A stretch of DNA of 64,000 bases from positions 1,674,001 through 1,738,000 of the forward strand of contig JAAKBF010000009.1 in the NCBI GenBank assembly GCA_012656075.1. The letters are read 5' to 3'. A model generated the notes under the pieces. It ran no database searches. It was not told the origin of the DNA and saw only the letters and a list, made by a program, of their open reading frames with translations. Shown in pieces: positions 22,480-32,998 of the stretch. A program made the position numbers and the translations under genes. Positions within the stretch are counted from its first letter, which is position 1; the number at the start of each line of letters is the position of its first letter. This stretch comes from Phytophthora hibernalis (Eukaryota; Oomycota; Peronosporomycetes; Peronosporales; Peronosporaceae).

Positions 22480-23722
22480 CTATTCGGAGGTTTTGGTTTT
22501 CTTGGCGGCAGCAGCAGCATCACCAGGTGCTTCGGCGTCTCCGTAAGTCAGTGCTCGTTTCTCGCGTGTCTTGCCAAGCACCTTCCGGGCCAGTTCATTG
22601 TCCCAGAATCGCTCAGCGAGGGTCTTACCGAGCTCCTCAGCTTCCGTACGAGGTCCAGAGATCGTTTCTGCAATGGTAGCAATTATAGTATGAGCAACAA
22701 GAAACTAACACAAAAGGTCCCATGGTTGGGCTGACGACGTACCGTGCACGCTCTCCTTGCCGTCACGAGACAATACCGTCGAGTTCAGCGTAAGTGTGTC
22801 TTCGTCCAGTGTGGCGCTCACCCCATAGCGATCTGTCCAATACAAGCAGGTCAGAAATCACCGACAACTTATTCCCAACATCGGACGCACCTGGCATCCG
22901 CCTTCGAGATGGTACAGCAGACTGCGCTCCGCCTTGCACAACTGCGCCGACTTCTCGTCCGTAATGGTCTTGAGCATTTCAATCGTCTACAACCACCACC
23001 AATCAGCACCAAAACACTCCTGCACTCCTCCACACTCAACGTACCTCCTCATCGTCCGAGCGGCATTCCACGCCAATGCTTCCCTGACCCACTCCATAAC
23101 CAAACGAGTCCATGGGTAAAATCTCGTCGATTCTTTCGCCCAAGTCTCCGCGTCGGAAGCCACACGCAGCCACAATAATGGCGTCATAGTCGTCGTGTTC
23201 GTCCAGCTTGGCCAGACGCGTCTGGATGTTCCCGCGCAGCGTCTTGATCTCGAAGGTCGGGAACTGGCTCCTGAGCAGCGCCTCGCGTCGCAAAGAGCTG
23301 GTGCCAATGACGCTTCCCTCTGGCAGCTGCTGCAGCGTCACAAGGCCCTTCTCCTTGTGCTTGGGGTGGATCACGGCCGCGTCCTCTGGACTCTCGCGCT
23401 TGGTGATGGCGGCCAGCACGAGTCCGTCCGGCAGCGTCGTGGGCATGTCCTTGAGCGAGTGCACAGCAAAGCTGGCAGTTTTAGCCAATAGCGCGTCCTC
23501 CAGACTCTTGGTGAAGAGACCAGAGGCGGTGCTCGTGCCCAAGTCGCTCAGATGACGGTCCAGCACTTGGTCCCCCACTGTGTCCTCCTGTCCCACGACG
23601 AACTGCAGGTCTGGGAAGCGCTCCTCCAGCATGGAAATCACGGTAGTGGTCTGCGCCATGGCCAGCTGGCTCTTGCGCGAGGACACGAAGATGGTGCGCT
23701 TCTGGGGTGTCTCGGACGGCAT
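22480..23722 (-). CDS. HMBS: Hydroxymethylbilane synthase (porphobilinogen deaminase)
   Basis: Third enzyme of haem synthesis; it polymerises four porphobilinogens into hydroxymethylbilane. Exon 1 (23722-23045) carries SRKSQLAMAQT, HSLKDMPTTLP, IGTSSLRREALL, TLRGNIQTRLAKLD and GQGSIGVECRSDDE. Exon 2 (22986-22891) holds MLKTITDEKSAQLCKAERSL and GGCQ, where the dipyrromethane cofactor Cys is expected. Exon 3 (22832-22743) and exon 4 (22667-22480) complete domain 3. Introns are 58, 58 and 75 nt with GT-AG ends. In exon 3 the phase-0 frame meets TGA after a GGGG run, and one missing G restores the family-like GVSATLDED. The C-terminus is Ala/Lys-rich. No plastid or mitochondrial presequence is evident, so a cytosolic site is likely. 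Confidence 0.92.
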
Positions 23723-24039
23723 GACGGAGTGAGCACTACTGGGCAGATTGACAAGTGTGCGGTCGAGTCGTGCGTGGCAGATTGGTGTACGAGTGGTGTG
23801 GTCGGTAAGAGTGTGGGATTAGCCAATGAACGCGTCACGATTGCACGATGGCGAGTTATCGGAGACTACCGGTATATAGAAGACAAATGTTGGATCAGGC
23901 GAGTTGGGTCTACATGTACTTCCAAGTCCAGGTATAATTTCGCATTAATACTTGAGCATACCACGCGGTGTCGCTTATTAATACCTCAAAATGTGTCTGC
24001 ACTGAACTTGACATGCAAAATTGGCTTTGCTTTGGCCTG
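23723..24039. other. Intergenic, HMBS upstream region
   Basis: About 320 bp upstream of HMBS with a TACATGTA at 23911-23918. No gene was recognised. Confidence 0.45.
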
Positions 24040-25066
24040 TTTTGATCGGGATATCACCTTCGAACATCAAGATGGAGCGACTTGGAAGCAGTCTTTGCCA
24101 ACTGTACATGTACCGGTATTCAATGCGTTGTATGGTTCAACTGCGCGGCAGAGCGCATCGTCGTAAACCTCTACGATAAGTGGACGTCGTACAGTTCTGG
24201 TTATCCTAACGCGACGTGCTACATATTTTGAACGATAACAAGGAGTTATTGAAAAGAATACCAAGCGAGCATCCAGGTACAAGCGAACATCCAGGTACAA
24301 AGATGAACTTTGTTCAGGTGCCCTGAAATTTGCTCGGACCAAATAGTACTAAGCAGGTGGGTGCCGCAGATGCAACCATCGTCAAGAAGTGAGAAGTCTT
24401 CGCCAAACGCGCGAGTGGTACCCGTCGTACCGCAAAATAACATCAAACGAGCACTAGTCCAGAGGGGCAAGTCTTTCCAGCACCCCAAAATGCGGCTAAT
24501 GTTGTGGAACTTAGTTCATTGTTCTCACCGGAGGAGCGCTCTCGACTCGTTCACAAAACTTTTCAAGTTCTCTTCATCACCGAATATCTTGTTGGTGGAA
24601 TATACAGAAGTGGTGTTGCCTCTTATCTACAGTCAGCCAAGTCACGATTTTGTTTTACAAACTGAGCAGAGCAACTGTCTAACTAATTCTCGCCTCTCCT
24701 TCACACAGACCTCCCCACCAGGTGAGTTTGTTCAACTTGCCAAACAACGCGTACATCCCTTCGTTAGCAGAACTTACGAGCGGACAGTTCTCAGCAGCGA
24801 TCCACAATGTTCCAGTGTATACCGGTAGTGGGCTAGAGTGTGTATCTCTGGTGATGTTTGTGTTCGTGCTGAAGCGCACACTAGGCATCTCGCCCTTGTA
24901 CGAGCTCGCATTTGTTTTGGAGTCACAAGCGGGGATGATACAGGCTCATTTGGTTTGTCTACGTTTTACTTCGTACAAGTTTCCCTTGTGTATGGCGGTA
25001 CGTCTAGGCGTAGTACGAGGTTTGCTTCACTGATACATGACCGCAGGTGCCGATTTCAGTTTCTAG
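24040..25066 (+). pseudogene. Polytopic membrane protein family, copy D, 5'-truncated relic
   Basis: Only the 3' half of the family remains. Spread over three frames, it reads VFNALYGSTARQSASS, then VDVVQFWLS, an in-frame stop, RDVLHILNDNKELLKRIPSE (copy B: MRDVMEVLNKVKVLMIKIPQ), LFSPEERSRLVHKTFQVLF, ITEYL, VEYTEVVLPLIYS, an intron-like gap, then FNLPNNAYIPSLAELTSGQF and LECVSLVMFVFVLKRTLGIS. The last exon encodes GADFSF and immediately a TAG (25064-25066), shorter than in other copies. The whole N-terminal half (about 250 codons) is absent upstream. An 18-bp tandem duplication adds six codons near the start. Clear relic. Confidence 0.75.
24263..24298 (+). repeat. 18-bp tandem duplication inside relic copy D
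   Basis: The unit AAGCGAGCATCCAGGTAC (24263-24280) is followed directly by a second copy differing at one base (24281-24298). It falls where copies B and C encode the sequence after KIP, so it is an insertion private to this relic. Confidence 0.75.
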
Positions 25067-25214
25067 TTTCAGACGCCTACAAGATTTGAACGATGATAAT
25101 GTTTTGTTTCGCTATTATTCTTCGTGAGAATGCATAGCTCTGCAATGATGACTATCGTCCAGGCAGTCACGAACATGGATCGCGGGGTTTGGTTGGCCCA
25201 AGGAGTAGGGAGAT

Positions 25215-25841
25215 TTACTCCTTGCCGACGAGAACGGCAAACGCCGATTTCGAAGTGGACTCCGACGACGTCGATGACCCGAGAGACGCTTCAAAGAGGC
25301 GAGTCACGATCTGCTCGATCTCATCCGGGGTTTTGCCGCACTTCGCTAGCTCCAAGATGAAGGTTTGGCGCTCAGCACCCGCAAGAAGCGGGCGGACATC
25401 AGGAACGGGATTGGCTTCGTTAGTGGCAGCTCAGGTACGAGGCTCCGCGATGCCCCAAGCTTCACAAAGCTGACGGTTCTCGTTCGCGCACTTGACGACT
25501 CCGTTCTCGTCGCACTGTAGGACGTTGCCCGTGTGGCACGAAACGAAGTACAAAGCACGGTCCGCGTCCGTCTCCATGGTGAAGAGCTCCCACTCACCAG
25601 GCACTTTCGGGTCGAAGACGCATTCTCCTGCCGCACGAACTTGAAGGAAGCGGCCGTTGCGTCCCGACTCGATGGCAACCTTGTCGTCACGGACGCGACG
25701 CAAGATCATCTGCTCGTACACGTCGCAGTTGTCTTCCAGGCAGCGAGCTTTCTTCGACCCAAATGAGTTTTGCAAGCTCTTGCGCTTGAAGACCGAGCGC
25801 AGAATCAAGGGGACATCAAACGGGATATCTGACAGATCCAT
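25215..25841 (-). CDS. Trefoil-like/helical-repeat family, member 1, with an in-frame TGA
   Basis: Member of a six-copy paralogous family in this window. The start at 25841 is chosen because the family begins with an FD-x-PL-[IV]-[LM]-x-S motif (here IPFDVPLILRS). Residues about 30-155 form a beta-rich domain with GRFLQV, ECVFD, FTMETDADRALYFVSC and TGNVLQCDENG ending NRQLCEAWGI. The repeated hydrophobic-Gly turns and terminal W suggest a beta-trefoil-like fold (inference). A TGA at 25431-25433 ends this ORF, but the same frame continues open for another 71 codons to TAA at 25215. That extension includes AERQTFILELAKCGKTPDEI, the family's C-terminal helical motif. So the TGA is either a nonsense mutation, a site of readthrough, or an error. 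No signal peptide or membrane segment. Confidence 0.6.
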
Positions 25842-26255
25842 TGTTGAGTTTGTTGGAGAGGCTGCTTGTGGTCTTGGGCGGAGATTGTGAAGTGGCAAGC
25901 CGCGACGAGTGCCAAAGTCCAATCGCCCTCGACAAAATGGCTGGAAGCTCCCATGGGTGTTCACTTCTGTTTGACAATCCATGCTGACGACACAATGCGT
26001 GAGACGAAAAGTTCATTCATTGATGCGGTTACCTTGGCTTGCTGTTCACGCGAAGCGGGTTGACCTATCCCGAAATGTATTGCCGTCGATCAAGGAAGCT
26101 GCTGCCCGGTCCATTGGATTCCAAACAAGCGGCGCTCAGAACTATTCATTCCATCTCCGCTTGGCCCAAACTGCGTTGCTAGATGGAAGGTAGCACACTT
26201 TGTCCGGCAGCCTGTACGCACGAAAGAATGACTTACGTTCCAGGTTTCCTTGCGA
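25842..26255. other. Intergenic between trefoil-family members 1 and 2
   Basis: About 410 bp. An open frame continues upstream of 25841 to 25982 but lacks family similarity. Nothing else was seen. Confidence 0.4.
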
Positions 26256-26894
26256 TCACTCCGTCTTCATCCACTGCCATGCTTTAGGCTTGGCAGGCTC
26301 TTTGGCCAAGACTGCACCTTGTCCGGCGACGATGATATGTTCGGCGGTTGGCCATGCATACATCCGCAGCAGAATCGAATCGATCTCATCCAAAGATTTT
26401 CCAAGCGATACGAGCTTCATGATATACTCTCGACGTTCTTTGGCTTCGTAATCCTTACAGTGGTCACAAACAGGACTTCGCACTGGCGCAGCTTCCTCGA
26501 CTGGGTTCTTCAAAGAGATGGTTGTGCCTTCATGTTGCAAAAGAAACCAACCACGCCGAATCGTATCGATGCATTGCGGAAGGCCATTGTCGTCACAGTC
26601 GAGCATGTTACCAGTTCGACATGACATGAACACCATCGATCCATTCCCAAGAACTTCCACCTTGAACTCTTCACTGATACCGAGCAAAGGTGATTCGAAG
26701 AAGCATCCACCGTTCGCACCGACAATCAGCTCCTGCTCATCGCCCGCCGATTGTATCACAACAACTCCATCAGCGACACGACGCAGCAGCACCACTTTGG
26801 CTTGCGACTCCGTTTCACGAAGGAAAACAGGAGACTGAGTCGGATAGACGTTTTGTTGGCCAGGCCTAGATGCAGATTGCATGATCAATGGCAT
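26256..26894 (-). CDS. Trefoil-like/helical-repeat family, member 2
   Basis: An uninterrupted 212-residue ORF, the most intact family member. It begins MPLIMQS (the family PL-[IV]-[LM]-x-S motif), followed by VVLLRRVADGVVVIQSAGD, ELIVGANGGCFFESPLLG, FKVEVLGNGSMVFMSCRTGN, MLDCDDNGLPQCIDTIRRGW and FLLQHEG, closing the beta-rich domain at about residue 135. A linker with Cys-x2-Cys (CDHC) leads to the helical motif KERREYIMKLVSLGKSLDEI, with IDSILLRMYA after it. Only one helical repeat is present; members 4 to 6 have two. No ATG lies upstream in frame before a stop, supporting this start. Function unknown. It sits 92 bp downstream of the MSH1-like stop. Confidence 0.65.
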   Translation of the reverse strand: MPLIMQSASRPGQQNVYPTQSPVFLRETESQAKVVLLRRVADGVVVIQSAGDEQELIVGANGGCFFESPLLGISEEFKVEVLGNGSMVFMSCRTGNMLDCDDNGLPQCIDTIRRGWFLLQHEGTTISLKNPVEEAAPVRSPVCDHCKDYEAKERREYIMKLVSLGKSLDEIDSILLRMYAWPTAEHIIVAGQGAVLAKEPAKPKAWQWMKTE

Positions 26895-26986
26895 ATCGTA
26901 CGCAGAAGAACTTAGCGCAATGCTTGTATCTTTTGAATTGTGTGGCCACAGAGCGGGACGAGGCGATAGTCATTAACCGTCAAGCC

Positions 26987-29900
26987 TTAAGCGCGCTTAT
27001 CCCATTCATCAAATTCGGGCGCCGCGTTCAGAATTTGGCGAAGGTCATCTAGGAGCTGGCTTGGACTTCTCGCGACATCACGTGTACTTCCAGAATCCAA
27101 AACTGCCAGAGCACGTTCCAATCGGTCTTCCGCTTCATTCATTTCCGTAAGACGGTCGTCACGTTCTTCGTCGCTGCTGCGGCTGAGTCGATGCAGTAAT
27201 TCTGCCGCCCGAGAAACTACTGAAGGTGGGCAGCCAGCCAGAGCTGCGGTATTAACACCATACGACTGGGCCGCAAGACCTTCGACGACCCGGTGCGAAA
27301 ACACAAGCTGCTTGGGTTGACCTTCTACTCGGTGCTCAAGCACCTCCATGCGATACGGTCGAAGCTCTCCATGACATGTGTCACCCACCAAGTCATTTAG
27401 TGCTGTAAAGTGCGTGGCAAAAAGCGTGCGCGTTTGTTTAGCACACAAGGCTTCGAGAACCGCACCAGCAATCGCGACGCCATCATTAACTGCAGTGCCA
27501 CGTCCCACCTCGTCCATGAGCACTAGCGATCGGCTAGTTGCTTGGGTTAAAATCGTCGAAGTCTCCTGCATTTCAACCATGAAGGTACTTTTGTCTGCTG
27601 CCAGATCATCTGCTGATCCCACTCGGCAGAAGAGTTTGTCTACAAGACCGGCACGGGCGAACTTTGCGGGTACGAAGCTACCCATTTGGGCCAAGATCAC
27701 GAGATGCGCGCTTTGACGCAAGAAAGTACTCTTTCCGCCCATGTTGGGACCCGTAAGAAGCCAACACGATCCAACTGGCGCTGCTGCTAAGTGCAGGCTA
27801 TTGGGAACGAAGGCGCGCATACCCCGCGAGTTGGAGCCTCGAAGATGAGCAGCTTCAACGACAGCATGGCGACCATCTTCGACATGCAGCTCGCGGCTGC
27901 CATCCAGCAGCGGGCGTGTAAAGTTACGATCAAGCGCCACCTGAGCATGCGAGCAGACAACATCGATTTGGGAGATAGCATGAGCCATTGACTGCAGTTC
28001 CTCGCGCACCAGCAGCACTCGATCGCGTAACGACGCGAAAATGTCGCTTTCCACACGCTCTACCTCAGCTACCGCTTCCGTAAGGTCACGATTAAGTTGG
28101 CGCAGCTCCTCACTGCGATATCGCACTGAGTTTTTCAAAGACTGGAATAGTGTCAGCTTCTCTAACTCACTTCGCCCTCGGTCAGTCTTCAGTAGTTTAG
28201 CGTTCTCATCATGGGAGAGATCGAGGAAATACCCTTTTCTGCTTGAAAGACAACACGAAGCCGTGTGGATCCCAGCAACTCGCGATACTTTGCCTGGAGC
28301 TCTTGCTTTTCCAGAGATTTTGGGTCGTGGTGAAGAATAGATTGCCACCTGTCAAGTTCTGGGAGTATCCGGCACGAACAAAGCCACTTTTTGAATTCAG
28401 CGACGCATAATCATCTTTGAGAGCCGAGTAAATCTCTTCGGCAGCGTTAGCGACGTCTTCACGTTGCTGCTCAGTAGCAATCAGTCCATTGCAACAATTC
28501 TTGAGCAATACTGGTAATCCTGAAGCCTCCTTTCCCGGAAGATCTGGAAGTCGGCTATGCCTGAGACGTTCGTGCGACTCTACAAGCTCAACTAGGCGCT
28601 TGGCTTCGTCGATGGTAGACGCCACATTCTTCAGGTCCTTCGGCGTTCCAACGCCAATCGATAGTCTCTGGAGATTTCGCTCCATATCAAATACTTCAGC
28701 AAGCTGTTTTCGAGTGCGTTGAAGAAGCTGTTCTTGTCCGTAGAAATAGGAAACACCGTCCAGCCGGTGTTCGAGGAGCTCGAGATTCATCAGAGGTGAC
28801 GCCAAGTGGGCCTAAAACGAAACATTAAGGGTTAGCATTGATGATACAGGCAGTATCAACTACTTCGGAGTATAAGACAACCCACCGCCAGTAGTCGAGC
28901 ACCGCCAGGTGTTGTAGTGGAATCGATGGCTTGAAGCAAACTCGAAGCCTTCGAGCCGCTCAGAGACTTCGCAAGCTCAAGACCTCTCCATGCGCTGGAG
29001 TCAATAATCATGTGGTCAGACGATTCTACATGAAGTGGTTCGCGAATCAATGCACCCACACCACGATGCGTAAAATCCACGTAATCCAATATCGCCGAAA
29101 CTGCAGCTTGCTCTGGTACGTCGAGTGTCTTGATCGAAGGGCTCCGACTTCGATGCCCGTTAGCGACTGTAGCTCGAGCAGTGAAGCTTGCTGTAGGGCG
29201 AAACGTTTTCATGCAGATGTCAGGAAGCACCGTTTCGAGTAATGTAACAGCGTCCTGAGGCATATCTACTTTCAGTATAGCAGATTCTCCACTCCCATTT
29301 TCAACAGGCAAACTTGGCAGCAGAATTTCTTTCGGTGAGCATCGCAGAATCGCACTGGCAAGCTTCTCACTTGTGGACGTGGTCGACACAAACTCACCCG
29401 TTGACAAGTCAGCCCACGCCAACCCCCACTTTCCTTCATCGTAAAAGAGCGACCCCAAATAATTATTCTCTTTTGGCGTAAGCATCGTATCCTCCACCAG
29501 AGATCCCGGTGTCACAATCCGCACGACTTGTCGGTCTACAAGCGAGTTGTATCCCCTCTTCTTAGCGCTAGATGCACTCTACAACACCACATCAGTTCAG
29601 AAAGTGAAAGCTAACTCCCACTCAATGTAGCATCAACAACAGAACCGACCTCCACTTGATTGCAGATCGCCACCTTCACGCCATGATGCATCACCTACTC
29701 CCACCAACACCAGGCATAAAAATTAACAACACCAATAACAATAAAAACTAAAACAACCACCTACCAGCTTCTCCACGAACGAGTCCACGGACCCAATTGG
29801 GAACCCGCACATTTCACTCAGCGCATGACCTTGGGCCTTTTTGATCTTCCTCGTCAGTGCCAAGTTCAGCAGCTACAGTACCCACAAAAAATAATGAGTA

Positions 29901-30302
29901 ACTCAATAAAAAACAAGTTAATCTCCTCTTCACGTACGTGAGCTGCTCGCCTTGCGTCGTCCCCGAAAACTCGTAGAAATCCCCACTTGGAAGAGCAGCA
30001 TACAGTCTGCAGCACACAGCCCCACAATATTAATTTTTATTTTCCTAGTGAAATTTCTAATTTTAATGTAAATATTCACCTGGATATTCTTTCTTGCGGG
30101 CCAAGTACTGCGCCACCATGGGCGTCACTTTAATGCTATCGTTCTCGACTTCTACTGCGTCACTAGAGACAGAAGCTGCACGAGATGAGAGCCAAGACGT
30201 GGAAATAACATGCTGGCGGTGAAGAGGTGACACCCGGCGCGCTGGGGACGAGAAACGAGCAGCCGAAGAGACCGCAGGACCGCGGCAGATCAAGCGCAGC
30301 AT
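26987..30302 (-). CDS. MSH1: MutS homologue, MSH1-like (mitochondrial/bacterial type)
   Basis: Mismatch-recognition ATPase. The N-terminus (MLRLICRGPAVSSAARF) is Arg/Ser-rich without acidic residues, as in mitochondrial presequences. The mismatch-binding FYE motif region follows (VGDFYEF, exon 2), ALTRKIKKAQGHALSEMCGFP, then VVRIVTPGSLVEDTML and NNYLGSLFYDEGKWGLAWADLSTGEF. Next come the lever/clamp helices and the ATPase core: GPNMGGKSTFLRQ (Walker A), STFMVEMQE, LVLMDEVGRGT (Walker B) and LFATHF. Six exons: introns at 30007-30079, 29873-29937, 29695-29764, 29579-29649 and 28812-28885. Frame changes occur in exon 2 (two, near 29965-29990) and near 28330 and 28240, fitting missing bases. No GIY-YIG nuclease domain of the plant MSH1 type follows. 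Bacterial-like motif spelling separates it from nuclear MSH2-6. Confidence 0.88.
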
Positions 30303-31038
30303 GCTTAGGCGGGTTTAAAATATGACGGTGGATAAGATTTAATATGCAGCAGGAGAGGTTTTCTATATCTGCGACGTGTGAGGAAATGGCTACTTCTGTG
30401 ACGTGTGGCGACTTGGATGTATTTTTCTCGAAAACCGACCATCCGAACTGAGCCGTACGACAGCTTCCATTCGCTATGGCTCATGACATAAGACAACAGT
30501 TTCCGTTTTGAAGAGCGAGGCAAAGTGCCCGAGAAAGCTCAGGAGCTCGTGACCTACGCCAACATCCTGAATCCGCACTCGGCAGTGAGCGATGAAGCGT
30601 TTGGGTTCCTAGATACCACCGTGGGTTGTTTGCGCTGCTAAAGGGTAAACAGGCAATCAGGTCACAGCACAGTAGAAGTATTTGTACTTTCTTCAATTTA
30701 AAAAACGACGTGCTGCAATTGCAGAATATAGTGCGTTTAAAAATGAGTGAGTGGTATCTACTGCCAAGTCGAATCTTTTTTCAGATCAAAAGTTATTACA
30801 GTACTTTAGCACGGTTTCGAACGTTGCTTTCGTCGATAGGACAAGAAGCTGGCGTGGAGAAGTGAGATGAGGAGCCTTGATCACGACAAAATTTGTTCCT
30901 GCAGTTGGCCAATATTGTACTTCGAAGTACTTCGTAGTTGTCGTTACCGCGATTTCTCTTTAAGACCGCTTCGTTTCAGATTACCACTACTTCGCGTATA
31001 ATATGTTAACGAGTTGTGCGAATTGATTGAGCTCGAGT
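30303..31038. other. Intergenic, with a possible exon remnant and a TACTTCGAAGTA palindrome
   Basis: About 735 bp between the MSH1-like start and the end of copy E. A stop-to-stop frame on + at 30492-30641 encodes GKVPEKAQELVTYANILNPH within 49 residues. It reads like real protein sequence but has no start, and I do not recognise it; it could be a leftover exon. The palindrome TACTTCGAAGTA lies at 30917-30928. Confidence 0.35.
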
Positions 31039-32919
31039 CTACACCGCGTTCCGAATCCACTGAAAATTGAAGCTGAAATCAGCCCCTGTGTCGCCAGCAA
31101 CGTGCATTAGATAACTCACAGTTATGAATATCTGAGCCCTGAACGTACCGAGATGAATTTGCTCTCAACAGTGTCTTGGTCTATAGTGGGTTGGAGCTCG
31201 TGTCGTTGATGATGGGCGCTCTTGCCTTGAAGTGGACAATAAATATTTCACCCTTGCGCCAGCTCTCATTCGTGCTCGATCTGCAAGCCGGGATGGTGCA
31301 GTCGCAGTTGATTCTCTGGGTTGCTTACATTTTGCAGATATCATTGGTTCGTCGCTAGAAATTTCAGCTAGATCGGGGTAGTAGTCTCTATTTGGTAACT
31401 TGAACAAAATCGCGTTGTGCAGACCTACAAAACATTCACCGAAAACATAATTAGTTATTTGCGCTGCTCGTGTTGATCGCATATTCCTTACTGTATATAA
31501 TAGGCAAGATCACTGCGGTGTATTTCACCAAAATGATATATTCAGTAATGAAGAGCAGGCGTGCAGTCATGCCAAGAAATCGAAATCGGTCTTTTTGCGA
31601 AAAATGTTGCTTGCCTCCGCTGCAATTTCCATTGTTTTGGCCGTGTTGAGGCGAGAGCCCGAGAAAACAAATATCTTTGACCCGTGCGAAATCTCTATTC
31701 GCGATAGAGAGACGAAGCGCTTTTGTTTTAGGACTCGTTTAATTATCGATTTTGGCGGAGCGAGATCCATTTTCGATGGGGCTTGAGTATTATCCAATGC
31801 ACGCGTCTTAATTCGTTCTTCGGTGATTTTGTAGTTTTGCATGTTAGTCACGCGAGCGTCATCGCGTGATGCTGTACTGGAGCCCCGCTCTAACAAATCT
31901 AGCGCTACTTGAAGAAAATGTTGTTTCCTCGCCAGGTGTCCATGCGGAATCGTGTTCATCAGGCCGTTAATTTCGGATGTGATCTGAAATATATCATACA
32001 TCGATAACCAGAACTGTAGAACATTCACCATAATTACTGTTGCTACAGATGATAACGATGATGCGCTCTGAAGAGCACTCGAGATGTAAAGCGCATTGAA
32101 CACTTCCACGTTGAAAACGACGAACGCAGGTTTTATATTTATATCATGCTGGTCTTCAAGAATGCGGCTCATCACATTCTTGCTGATTAATTTGATAATC
32201 ACAAGGACGAAAGTGAACCAAGCTTGGGATGTACCGCTCAACGACATAAACCCATAAATGTAGATCGGATACACGAACGTTAGCGACATCTCGCACATGA
32301 ACGCAGCTATTTGCTGCGCGACCTCGCGCCTCAGAACAGCATCCGATTTCAACTGAGCTCCCCAATAGAAGACAAAACACGAAAAAATCACAACGGCAGC
32401 AGGCGGGGAGGCAACAAGGGTACTGAAGGGTAGTGGGAAAATTGTTGCAGCAGCTACAGCATACGTGACTACAAACGCAACTGTTGCTGCCAGAGCACCA
32501 ATAACTATTACTTGGTGCATTTTCATCTTCAGACGAGGGACATAATGACCAATTTGAAGTACCGCAATTCCGTCAACAAGGCAAGCAGTAGTCCAGAATC
32601 GTATCCAGAACACCCAGTTTGCACCTACTCCTCTTTCTGGTGCTGTCAGAGGTGCCAAATCGTTCAAGACGCTCAAAATCAGGCACAGAAGTGGTGTAAC
32701 CAAGCAAACCACTATCATGCGCGAGTAGCTCAGAGTCTGCACGTAGTTCCCGAGGCGAAGCACTCGTCCGAATGAATAATGTCCGTGAAATTCGACTTGG
32801 ACAGGAATCCAAGCTTGTGCAAGTCGTTGAAAGCAATTGCGAAGCCATCGCATGGTGCTGATGCAAAGGTGATTGTGTTGTGCTTTGGGTTTCAGCCCCA
32901 TTTTTAGTGGAGACTTCAC
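31039..32919 (-). CDS. Polytopic membrane protein family, copy E, with an internal inversion
   Basis: The 450-residue first ORF is uninterrupted. It starts at 32919, or more likely at the Met at 32853 (MRWLRNCFQRLAQAW), which aligns with the copy B start. It has VQVEFHGHYSFGRV, MIVVCLVTPLLCLILSVL, IFPLPFS, YPIYIYGFMSLSGTSQ, VEVFNALYISSALQSASS and VLQFWLSMYDIFQI. Near 31575 one missing base leads to RLLFITEYIILVKYTAVILP and an intron donor. The next exon starts CLHNAILFKLPNRDYYPDL and runs to AEISS, but the following part lies on the opposite strand (31151-31351). After it, the minus strand resumes with a splice donor and the last exon GADFSFNFQWIRNAV, stop at 31039-31041. As assembled, the 3' coding region is disrupted. 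Its start is only 80 bp from the CFAP99 start. Confidence 0.68.
31151..31351 (+). other. Inverted exon segment of membrane-family copy E
   Basis: On the plus strand this segment encodes NSVLVYSGLELVSLMMGALA, then ISPLRQLSFVLDLQAGMVQ and ILQISLV. This is the stretch that copies A-D carry between the YYP exon start and the GADFSF exon. Both flanks of the gene are on the minus strand. Flipping the segment would restore the normal order, with a splice donor (GTACGT) right after it. Both breakpoints lie at CGA/TCG triplets in opposite orientation. Confidence 0.75.
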
Positions 32920-32998
32920 TCAAAACCAAGTTGTCTTGGAATAGCTGACCTACGGTCTGAAAGAAACTCAATCTGCATAATTAGTCCGTAGGGCAATC

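Noticed and set aside
26987..30302. Calling this gene a nuclear MSH (MSH2/3/6)
   Set aside because: VVRIVTPGSLVEDTML, NNYLGSLF and the short C-terminus match bacterial-type MutS/MSH1; the N-terminus looks like a mitochondrial presequence.
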